Source: Ahaetulla prasina (Eukaryota > Chordata > Lepidosauria > Squamata > Colubridae). From it: a DNA stretch of 64,000 nt. The DNA is taken from positions 7,904,935 through 7,968,934 of the forward strand of contig NC_080541.1 in NCBI RefSeq assembly GCF_028640845.1. The letters run 5' to 3'. Each line of letters opens with the position of its first letter. Position 1 is the first letter of the stretch. The position numbers and the translations under genes are program-made. Positions 56,371 through 64,000 of this stretch are shown piece by piece. The notes beneath the pieces are model-generated. The model searched no databases. It was given only the letters and a program-made list of their open reading frames with translations, and was not told where the DNA came from.

Positions 56371-57504
56371 TATTATCAGGATCATTTTAACAGATTAACA
56401 GAGTTGGAAGGGACCTTGTAGGTCATCTAGTCCAACCCCCTGCCCAAGCAGGAGAACCTAACACCATTTCTAACAGATGGCCGTCCAGTCTCTTCTTGAA
56501 AGCTTCCAGCGATGAAGCTCCCACAACTTCTGAAGGCAACGATTTCAAGCCTTAGTAAAAAGAATAATTAAAAAAAAACTTTCTTTTCTGAGTAGCAGGT
56601 TTTTACCTCAACTAAATGGCCAACTTGCCACAGCCGACTCAAGTAGGGTTTTTCAGTGCCGTAGTAACTTTGGTCACTAAATCGACTGTTGTAACTGGAG
56701 GACTACCTCTACTGCGGTATTCATTTTCAGTTGCAACTTGCCTCCTTTTGGTTTGCAAAAGGCATTAAATTTAAAAGATATCCAGTTTTGGTCGCCACGA
56801 TGTAAAAAAGATGTGGAGACTCTAGAAAGAGTGCAGAGAAGAGCAACCAAGATGATTAAGGCACTGGAGGCTAAAACATATAAAGAACAGTTGCTGGAAT
56901 TGGGTATGTTTAATCTGATGAAATTTTATTTATTTATTTATTATTATCAGGATCATTTTAACAGAGTTGGAAGGGACCTTGTAGGTCATCTAGTCCAACC
57001 CCCTGCCCAAGCAGGAGAACTTAACACCATTTCTAACAGATGGCCGTCCAGTCTCTTCTTGAAAGCTTCCAGTGATGAAGCTCCCACAACTTCTGAAGGC
57101 AACGATTTCAAGCCTTAGTAAAAAGAATAATTAAAAAAAAACTTTCTTTTCTGAGTAGCAGGTTTTTACCTCAACTAAATGGCCAACTTGCCACAGCCGA
57201 CTCAAGTAGGGTTTTTCAGTGCCGTAGTAACTTTGGTCACTAAATCGACTGTTGTAACTGGAGGACTACCTCTACTGCGGTATTCATTTTCAGTTGCAAC
57301 TTGCTTCCTTTTGGTTTGCAAAAGGCATTAAATTTAAAAGATATCCAGTTTTGGTCGCCACGATGTAAAAAAGATGTGGAGACTCTAGAAAGAGTGCAGA
57401 GAAGAGCAACCAAGATGATTAAGGCACTGGAGGCTAAAACATATAAAGAACAGTTGCTGGAATTGGGTATGTTTAATCTGATGAAATTTTATTTATTTAT
57501 TTAT
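56371..57504 (+). repeat. Direct tandem duplication, 563-571 bp unit
   Basis: Copy 1 (56371-56941) and copy 2 (56942-57504) are almost identical. Differences I see are an 8-bp loss (GATTAACA) and a few substitutions. Each unit contains an antisense CR1 3' end, a Tigger-like MITE terminus (GTTGTAACTGGAGGACTACC) and a sense CR1 piece ([20 protein letters not shown]). Confidence 0.95.
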
Positions 57505-57742
57505 TATTTATTATTTTGATTTATATACCGCCCTTCTCCCGAAGGACTCAGGGCGGTTTACAGCCAAATAAAACAGAGATACAAAAATTAAAAGCATTTT
57601 AAAAGACTAATTCAATTAGGCTAAGAAACTAAAACTCTATAAAACTAAAACTCTATTAAAAGCCCCCATTAAAAACTATTAGGCCAGCCCTGCGCAATGA
57701 AACAAAAATGTCTTTAGCTTGCGTCGAAAGGTCCAGAAGTCA
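57505..57742 (-). mobile_element. L2-like LINE 3' end
   Basis: (TTTA)n, TTTATATACCGCCCTTCTCC and AGGACTCAGGGCGGTTTACA; short C-terminal coding remains. Confidence 0.85.
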
Positions 57743-58198
57743 TTAGCAGCGTTCCAATATTTAAGGGGCGGCCACAAAGAAGAGGGAGTCAAGCTATTCT
57801 CCAAAGCACTTGAAGGCAGGACAAGAAACAATGGGTGGAAACTAATCAAGGAGAGAAGCAACTTAGAACTAAGGAGAAATTTCCTGACAGTAAAGACAAT
57901 TAACCAGTGGGACTGCTTGCCTCCAGAAGTTGTAAATGATCCATCACTGGAGACTTTTCAGAAGAAACCGAACAGCCACTTGTCTGGAATGGTGTAGGGT
58001 CTCTTGCTTGAGCTCGACCCAATAGCAATCAGTTTTATTCTGATTGATTGAACTAATCAAGGAGAAAAGAGAAGCTGGAATTAACGAGAAACTTCCTAAC
58101 AGTAAGAACAATTTATCAGGGGAACGGCTTGCCTCCAGAAGTTATGGGTGCCCTACTGTAAGAGGAGACTGGACAACTGCCCTATAGGGTCTCCTGCT
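57743..58198 (+). mobile_element. Two CR1 LINE 3' ends
   Basis: 57743-58010 encodes AAFQYLRGGHKEEGVKLFSK and [19 protein letters not shown]. 58045-58198 is a second, more diverged end. Confidence 0.83.
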
Positions 58199-58723
58199 TG
58201 GAATGGAATGGAATGGAATGGAATGGACTAGAATAGAATAGAATAGAATAGAATAGAATAGAATAGAATAGAATAGAATAGAATAGAATAGAATAGAAAA
58301 AATAATGAAGGGAAGGGAATGGAATGGAATAGAATAGAATAGAATAGAATAGAATAGAATAGAATAGAATAGAATAGAATAGAATAGAAAAAATAAGGGA
58401 AGGGAATAGAATAGAACAGAACAGAACAGAACAGAACAGAATAGAATAGAATAGAATAGAATAGAATAGAATAGAAAAAATAATGGAAGGGAATAGAATA
58501 GAATAGAAAAAATAATGGAAGGGAATAGAATAGAATAGAATAGAATAGAATAGAATAGAATAGAATAGAATAGAATAGAATAGAATAGAATAGAATAGAA
58601 AAAATAATGAAGGGAAGGGAATGGACTAGAATAGAATAGAATAGAATAGAATAGAATAGAATAGAATAGAATAGAACAGAACAGAACAGAACAGAACAGA
58701 ACAGAACAGAATAGAATAGAATA
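58199..58723 (+). repeat. Large (AATAG)n/(GGAAT)n block
   Basis: About 525 bp of AGAAT units with stretches of GGAAT and AGAAC. AGAAAAAATAATG(A)AGGGAA spacers recur five times (about 58297, 58387, 58475, 58506 and 58599), giving a higher-order pattern. Ends 228 bp before the TRAPPC9 exon. Confidence 0.97.
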
Positions 58724-58858
58724 GTTGTAAATGCTCCAATACTGGAAGTTTTTAAGAAGAGATTGGACAACGATTTGTCTGAAGTGGTGTAAGATTTCCT
58801 GCCTGAGCAGAGTGTTGGACTAGATGACCTCTAAGGTCCCTTCCAACTCTGTTATTCT
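58724..58858 (+). mobile_element. CR1 LINE 3' end next to TRAPPC9 exon
   Basis: TTGTAAATGCTCCAATACTG to CTTCCAACTCTGTTATTCTA, then (CCTAG)n-like CTAGCCTAGCCTAGCC. Confidence 0.87.
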
Positions 58859-58951
58859 AGCCTAGCCTAGCCTAATTTAGGATTTCACATTCTCGAAGCA
58901 AAACACATTCAAACCCCCCCCCTCTCCCGTCTATCTCTTTTTGTATTACAG

Positions 58952-59175
58952 ATGTGTTGGTGGAAGGAAAACCCTGCGACTCGGACATTGTAGCAGACTG
59001 CACCGTCGGGGATCCAGTGAAGCTCGAAGTGAAACTGACCAATTGGAGCAAGCACAACGTCGGACCCTTCTCCCTCACTGTGATCCCCTACCAAGATTAC
59101 CAAAACGGCATCCACAATTACGATCTCCAAGACGGCATCACTTTTGTTGGCTCCAACACCTTTTACATCGATACA
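58952..59175 (+). CDS. TRAPPC9: TRAPPC9 penultimate coding exon
   Basis: TRAPPC9 (NIBP, the Trs120 homologue) is a subunit of the metazoan TRAPPII tethering complex. TRAPPII acts at Golgi and recycling membranes as a Rab exchange factor, and the protein has also been linked to NF-kB signalling through NIK and IKK-beta. I recognise this exon by its translation: residues such as [35 protein letters not shown] and [20 protein letters not shown] match the C-terminal beta-sandwich (Ig-like) region of TRAPPC9. The acceptor is a pyrimidine tract ending TTACAG at 58946-58951. The exon opens with the last two bases of a split codon. It ends after ACA (Thr) with a donor starting GTTAAGT at 59176, less canonical than GTRAGT but acceptable. 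Length is 224 nt, 74 full codons, with no frame break. Recently active-looking repeats end about 93 bp upstream. Strand, phase and the next exon fit exactly. Confidence 0.93.
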
Positions 59176-59460
59176 GTTAAGTCCGTGCTGGATCGTATTT
59201 ATTCTGTCTCCAAAGTTGAAACCTTAAAGAAAGGAACGTCCGGTGGCGTTCTGTGATATTTTATTCAACAATTTCTTTCAAAGGTCTTTGGAATTCCTCA
59301 CATTTCACTGTTTTAAAAAAGTTTGGATTTGTTTGCTTGATCGCTTGCTTGCTTACATTTTTTTAACTTTATCTTCTACTTTGTTAAACACCAGAATGTT
59401 TTACATCACCGATAAAAATAATAAAGTATAAAATAAAATCAGTACGCCCTTTGTATAGGT

Positions 59461-60143
59461 CAGGGGTCTGCAAACTTGGCTCTTTTAAGACTTGTGGACT
59501 TCAATTCCCATCTCTGACATCAATACAATTGAACGTGTCCAGAAATATTTTACAAGAAGAGTTCTTCATTCCTCTGAAAACAATAACATTCCTTATCCCA
59601 CCAGACTTGAAATCCTAGGCTTAGAAAACTTGGAACTCCGTCGCCTTCGACAAGACCTAAGTTTAACTCATAGAATCATCTATTGTAATGTCCTTCCTGT
59701 TAAAGACTACTTCAGCTTTAATTGCAATAATACAAGGGCAACCAATAGATTTAAACTTAATGTCAACCGCTTTAATCTAGATTGCAGAAAATATGACTTC
59801 TGTAACAGAATCATCAGTGCTTGGAATACTTTACCTGACTGTGGTCTCTTCTCATAATCCTAAAAGCTTTAACCAAAAACTGTCTACTATTGACCTCACC
59901 CCATTCCTAAGAGGACCATAAGGGGCGTGCATAAGTGCACAAACGTGCCTACCGTTCCTGTCCTATTGTTTTTCTTTTCTTCTTCCTATATATATATATG
60001 CTTATACCTCCCTATATTTTCTCATATATGTGTTTATATAATATATAATCTTTTTGTATGATGCCTACATATATTGTTGTGACAAAATAAATAAATAAAT
60101 AAAAATAAATAAGTCTTAAAAGAGCCAAGTTTGCAGACTCCTG
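59461..60143. mobile_element. hAT MITE split by a Rex1-like LINE
   Basis: Exact 8-bp duplication GTATAGGT (59453-59460 and 60144-60151). Left arm CAGGGGTCTGCAAACTTGGC, right arm GCCAAGTTTGCAGACTCCTG. Part of the MITE interior is missing at the LINE junction. Confidence 0.92.
59513..60113 (+). mobile_element. Rex1-like LINE 3' fragment nested in hAT MITE
   Basis: Frame 59492-59857: TIERVQKYFTRRVLHSSENN, THRIIYCNVLPVKDYFSFNC, KYDFCNRIISAWNTLPDCG. After a frame break it ends PFLRGP, then a TATATA-rich UTR and (AATA)n tail. Confidence 0.88.
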
Positions 60144-60147
60144 GTAT

Positions 60148-60505
60148 AGGTAAAGGTAAAGGTTCCCCTCGCACATACGTGCTAGTTGTTCCTGACTCTA
60201 GGGGGCGGTGCTCATCTCCATTTCAAAGCCGAAGAGCCAGCGCTGTCCAAAGACGTCTCCTTAGTCATGTGGCCGACATAACTGAACACCAAAGGTGCAC
60301 GGAACGCTGTTCCCTTCCCACCAAAGGTGATCCCTATTTTTCTACTTGCATTTTTTACCTGCTTTCGAACTGCTAGGTTGGCAGAAGCTGGGACAAGTAA
60401 CGGGAGCTCACCCCGTTATGCGGCAGTAGGGATTCGAACCTCTGAACTGCTGACCTTCTGATTGACAAGCTCAGTGTCTTAGCCCCTGAGCCACCATGTC
60501 CCTGC
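60148..60505 (-). mobile_element. Sauria-type SINE (antisense)
   Basis: Abuts the hAT duplication. AGGTAAAGGTTCCCCTCGCA to CCCCTGAGCCACCATGTCCC. Confidence 0.9.
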
Positions 60506-60766
60506 CCCTGTGTGTATATCTTTCACATCGATAAACTGGGCTCCAGTTATCCTTCTACCAACTGGGTAAATTAATTAGGTCTCCTTGACAAGCATGAGGA
60601 ATTGTATGGTTGTGCTACAATGCACACAACCCAGGCTTTCCTTTAAAATCATGTGAAATTTGCAACAGCGGCATCTTTGGTGTCCTCTGAAGTTGGCTAT
60701 TTTCTTGCAGACGTTTCATTACCAAACTAGGTATCATCATCAGTGCGCTGCGGGGTTCTCGGTGCT

Positions 60767-61438
60767 TGTTGTGGCCCGCCAGTGGATTTGGCAGCAGATT
60801 CGGACAGTCAGGAGGTTTGGGAGGAACACGGGCCAGTCCTGGAGTCTGGGGAAGGCTTTGGGGAGGGCTCTGCGTCAGAGGCAGAGAGCGGGCTAGAAGC
60901 AGACTCCTTGTCCCGACAAAAACCCCTTTTTATTAAGTTACTGTGAATTCTTCTCATTCACATCCAACAAAGTCTTTCAAGGGAAAATTTACAGTCACAG
61001 ACGTTATCTGGCTTGGAGAGCTGTGAGGTCGATATCTTCAAAACTTGGCAAAGATTCACAAACCAATTAAGCAAACTAATTGTCTCCTGCAAACTCCTCT
61101 CCCCTTTCGCTCCTCTTTTATCCCCTCTGGGAGGGGCCATTCATCGTCCACCTGTGGCCTTACTCCCAAGTCGACCCTTGTTCTTTAGCTGTTCCCTTTA
61201 TCTGGCAACTCTGAGCGTGCGCACACTGGGAACAGGCTCCAGCTGTTCGTCTGCCTCACTGATGTCTGACTCCGAAGGCAGCTGATAACTGGTATACGGC
61301 CCAGGCTCCCTCTCTGCCTCGGATGCAGAGCCCTCATCAGAGCCTTCCCCAGACTCCAGGACTGGCCCATCTTCCTCCCCAATCTCCTCACTGTCCGAAG
61401 CTGCTGCCAGCTCTGCTGGCCGCTGGCGGGCCACAACA
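60767..61438. mobile_element. Inverted LTR pair (subfamily E) in TRAPPC9 intron
   Basis: 60767-60898 is a + strand LTR 5' part starting TGTTGTGGCCCGCC. 60905-61438 is a - strand LTR whose + strand end is GGCGGGCCACAACA. The outer ~130 bp are complements. The - LTR has GATAAAAGAGG and AATAAAAAGG signals and a frame from base 5 (to 61198) with AAASDSEEIGEEDGP and ESGEGSDEGSASEAE. No target duplication could be found. Confidence 0.78.
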
Positions 61439-61541
61439 CTAGGATGGAGAAACGGAACATACACACACACTCACCCGCACATGATTCCTAAATTTTGCCT
61501 TGTCCGACTCTGCTCCAATTCTCCCATCCTTTTTCTTTCAG

Positions 61542-61721
61542 GTGAAGCCGACAGAAAACTCCATGTGTGTCGGGGCGATTCTATTTCTCTGCACGGGTGA
61601 CTTTTACCTGAACATCAAGTTTCACGAAGGCCACGCGAGCAAGGAGTTTCCCCCTTCCTGGTTATGCCTGCCCAGCGTTCACATCCGAGCGGTGCACTCC
61701 GTGATCCAGACCAAGTTGTAA
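61542..61721 (+). CDS. TRAPPC9: TRAPPC9 terminal coding exon with stop codon
   Basis: This exon continues the previous one in phase 0 (…FYIDT then VKPTENS…). It is preceded by a strong pyrimidine tract and TTTCAG acceptor ending at 61541. It encodes 59 residues and a TAA stop at 61719-61721. Visible TRAPPC9 hallmarks are LFLCTGDFYLNIKFHE, SKEFPPSWLCLPSVH and a short lineage-variable tail ending QTKL. These form the last beta strands of the C-terminal Ig-like domain of the TRAPPII subunit. The reading frame stays open upstream into the intron by chance, so the start is set by the splice acceptor and by homology. No clear polyadenylation signal follows: ATTAAA at 62041-62046 lies in a hAT MITE, and AATAAA-like strings near 62637 and 62737 lie in a SINE. 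The 3' UTR limit is therefore open. Confidence 0.93.
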   Translation: MKPTENSMCVGAILFLCTGDFYLNIKFHEGHASKEFPPSWLCLPSVHIRAVHSVIQTKL

Positions 61722-61961
61722 ATGTCATTGGTAGCTAGTCTAAGGTAGCTGTTCACCGCCTTGCTCAGCACGGCTGGCCCTGGGTTCGCCTCTCACTTTC
61801 TCTCTCTCTTGCTTTCTACTCCCAAGTTTTCTACATGCCTTGGAGAGGCAGTGTTTAAGTACTACCTGCAAGTAGCTAACCGTAACCGGACAATCGCTTT
61901 GGCTCATTTAAGAAAAGGCAACGTTGGATACCAAGGAACTGGATTTTCGTCATTCTCAATG
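61722..61961 (+). other. TRAPPC9: TRAPPC9 3' UTR or downstream start
   Basis: Follows the stop codon directly. No AATAAA before the MITE at 61970. Confidence 0.5.
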
Positions 61962-61969
61962 GTTTACAG

Positions 61970-62069
61970 CAGGAGTCTCCAACCTTGGCCACTTTAAGAC
62001 TTGTGGACCAACTCCCAGAATGGAGTTGAAGTCCATAAGTATTAAAGTAACCAAGTTTGGTGACCTCTG
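61970..62069. mobile_element. hAT MITE (hairpin type, internal deletion)
   Basis: 100 bp, exact 8-bp duplication GTTTACAG (61962-61969 and 62070-62077). Arms CAGGAGTCTCCAACCTTGGC and CCAAGTTTGGTGACCTCTG. It carries ATTAAA 320 nt after the TRAPPC9 stop. Confidence 0.92.
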
Positions 62070-62077
62070 GTTTACAG

Positions 62078-62488
62078 AGTGATCTCTTTTTTAGAAATAC
62101 GTTTCAATTATTAAGATATACACAACACTGGACTGTATCCACTGATTTCTGAAATAATCCTCAAATGAATTGCATCCTTGCTTGTCTGTTCGGAAGATGT
62201 TTATAAAGTTACAACATAAGTCATGACCTGCGCTTCTAATTTTTTTTTTCTATTCTATTCACTTGAGCTTTTTTTTATTCTTTTAAACTTTTAAAAAAAT
62301 GGGGCGCACGGAGGCTGAAAACGGGTTGCGCAGAGGCCAAAAACGGGACGTGCGGAGGCCGAAAACAGGAGTGTGTTTTATGGAGCCAAAAATACTGTAG
62401 TTTGCTTTTGATTTAGGCAATGACATTTGCCCGCCGTGAATGCACAGATGGAAGTTAGAAAGACTGGTTGGAAATGAATTTTCAACGG
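62078..62488. other. Unassigned; trace of TA-flanked MITE
   Basis: Around 62300-62400, GCGGAGGCCGAAAACAGG-type words recall the interior of the element at 25179. Otherwise nothing. Confidence 0.4.
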
Positions 62489-62756
62489 GCCTCTGTGGCT
62501 CAGACTGCTAATGCAGTCTGTCATTAACAGCAGCTGCCTGCAATTACTGCAGGTTCAAGCCCCACCAGGCCCAAGGTTGACTCAGCCTTCCATCCTTTAT
62601 AAGGTAGGTAAAATGAGGACCCAGATTGTTGGGGGCAATAAAAGTTGACTTTGTATATAAATATACAAATAGGATGAAGACTATTGCTAACATAGTGTAA
62701 GCCGCCCTGAGTCTTCGGAGAAGGGCGGGATATAAATGCAAATAAAAAAAAAAATT
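62489..62756 (+). mobile_element. tRNA-derived SINE with L2-like tail
   Basis: GGGCCTCTGTGGCTCAGACT to GCGGGATATAAATGCAAATA; B box GCAGGTTCAAGCCCCACC. Confidence 0.92.
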
Positions 62757-64000
62757 CAAATAATTACAGCCCATCCCAGCTCCCTTTAGCTGCTGTCGGT
62801 GACCCCTGCTATGAACTGTCATTTGCAAAACCCTTCGTGGTATCATGGTTTGCCCCATGGATTCTTAGAGGAGTGATTATCATTCATTTTGCAGACAGTT
62901 CACACTGCCCAACGGCTGCTTCTAACCAAAAGATTTTAACTCCGAAACTTTCTTTTCTAATGGCTCCTTTCGAAAAACGCAAAGCATCCATTTCTTACAG
63001 AGTCGCTTCCACGCAACGCAAACCTTCCGCAAAAAGAATCCCTTCTGATCTTCCCGTCTTTCCTTTTCCTTTGGCTGAAGGCGTTCGTTTAATTTGGGTT
63101 TTCTTCTTCTTTTGATTTTTGCAAAGAAATCAACATCGTATTTCGACAGTACGGGCTGATGGGATTGTAAGATGAATTTGCACAGGCTTCTAAGGGTGTT
63201 AATTTAGGCCTGAATTATTATTATTATTATTATTATTTTAAAAAGTACAGAAGTCAGACTGTGGCAATAGAGCAAAAAAAAAAAAAAATCAAGATTAAAG
63301 GCTAGCAGTCAGTCGCATGAAAGATGCTTACTTAAGGGATATCTTTCTCCTGCCTTTCTTTGCTTAGTCCAAATTTGCTTCGCATCATCCAATATTAAAT
63401 AGCTGTTGTCTCAGGAACCCATGGAGCAGAAATCCTGATTCTGCATTCTCCTTGGCGAAGAGGATATTATATTATGCACCTTCCCTCCCTTCTTAGTAAG
63501 AGATGCTTATCCTATTTCACTTGGCTGACACGCAGAGCCTCCCTTTGCTGAGAAATCGGGGTTCACAAAGGCCCAGGGGACGGGCCCCCATTTAAAATCT
63601 CCCTGGATACGGAGCTCTTGCTTCGATCTGTAATCGCTCTATTTTGATTACGTGTAGGTGGTGGTGTTGTTTTAATAAGAAAAATCAACCTGCATTCCAT
63701 TTCCACACAGGCGGGGTGGAAACAAATCTGCATTTCATTTTATTTCTTCTCTCACCCAGCTGAACGCTCTAGTTGTACTGATTATATGATAACGGAGACA
63801 TTCAACCCCCTTTTAGAAAATCCCTGGATTACTTCGACCCAGGTCTTTAAAAACCCGCCATACAGAAGCATTACCAAAAGAGTTAAAATCTTTGTAGCGG
63901 GTTTCTTCGACAAGTTACCTGCGGTTGCTAACCTGTTGTGACCCAGGCCCAAGTAGGTAGTAGGAAACTCAGTCAGTGTAAAAACAAACAAACTTTATTA
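62757..64000. other. Unassigned sequence downstream of TRAPPC9
   Basis: No further exon recognised. (ATT)n at 63212-63237. The last ~50 bp (AACAAACAAACTTTATTA) may be the polyadenylation side of an antisense LTR cut by the window edge. Confidence 0.45.

Larger units (their letters stand above)
59176..61541 (+). other. TRAPPC9: Last intron of TRAPPC9
   Basis: The interval runs from donor GTTAAGT at 59176 to acceptor TTTCAG at 61541, 2,366 bp. Most of it is transposon: a hAT MITE split by a Rex1-like LINE (59461-60143), a Sauria-type SINE (60148-60505, antisense), a short repeat (60660-60766) and an inverted pair of LTR pieces (60767-61438). About 285 bp after the donor and about 100 bp before the acceptor are not assigned to a repeat. 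Confidence 0.88.

Noticed and set aside
59176..59256. Extension of the TRAPPC9 frame past the donor to a stop at 59256
   Set aside because: The residues do not fit TRAPPC9, and the next exon joins exactly in phase from 59175; this is intron read-through.

Overview
This window is vertebrate genomic DNA, most likely from a snake. Three things point there: Bov-B LINE fragments and Sauria-type tRNA SINEs, LINE 3' ends seeded with (AATAG)n/(AGAAT)n microsatellites (a pattern reported for snake genomes), and abundant CR1, L2-like and Rex1-like LINEs with hAT MITEs. No bacterial gene organisation is present. The species cannot be fixed from the sequence alone.

The only host gene I can support is the 3' end of TRAPPC9 on the + strand. 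Two coding exons lie at 58952-59175 and 61542-61721 (stop included), joined in phase 0 across a 2.37-kb last intron. Everything upstream of 58952 is best read as the long preceding intron, about 59 kb of which is in the window. Everything after 61721 is 3' UTR or downstream DNA whose polyadenylation site I cannot fix.

Layout. 1-9.6 kb: a Sauria SINE, then a tandemly rearranged L2-like LINE on the - strand (two copies of the RT/3' half, three copies of a 1.58-kb 5'-UTR plus endonuclease unit), then Rex1-like and CR1 pieces. 9.9-19.2 kb: pentanucleotide arrays, an L2 3' end, a SINE, three solo LTRs, hAT MITEs and a CR1 nested in a MITE. 19.5-25.6 kb: LINE 3' tails in tandem with (TTCTA)n, several hAT and TA-flanked MITEs, and a 127-bp tandem array. 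26.4-36.1 kb: L2, CR1 with two MITEs inside, a full-TSD L1 insertion, and Tigger-like MITEs, one of which has grown to 2.2 kb by nested insertions. 36.1-48.7 kb: further solo LTRs, MITEs, a 360-bp pyrimidine tract, a long open L2 RT fragment and Bov-B. 48.8-58.9 kb: CR1 and SINE copies, Bov-B, an LTR split by L2, a recent 563-bp tandem duplication and a 525-bp (AATAG)n block close to the TRAPPC9 exon. 58.9-64 kb: the two exons, a last intron full of mobile elements, and mostly unassigned downstream DNA.

The mobile DNA is unusually legible: many insertions keep exact target-site duplications (8 bp for hAT, 5 bp for LTRs, TA for Tigger-like MITEs, 17 bp for L1), so insertion order can be read directly. 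The most interesting signal is that solo LTRs of several diverged subfamilies all carry a reading frame that opens at LTR base 5 and encodes an acidic, Pro/Ser/Glu-rich segment.
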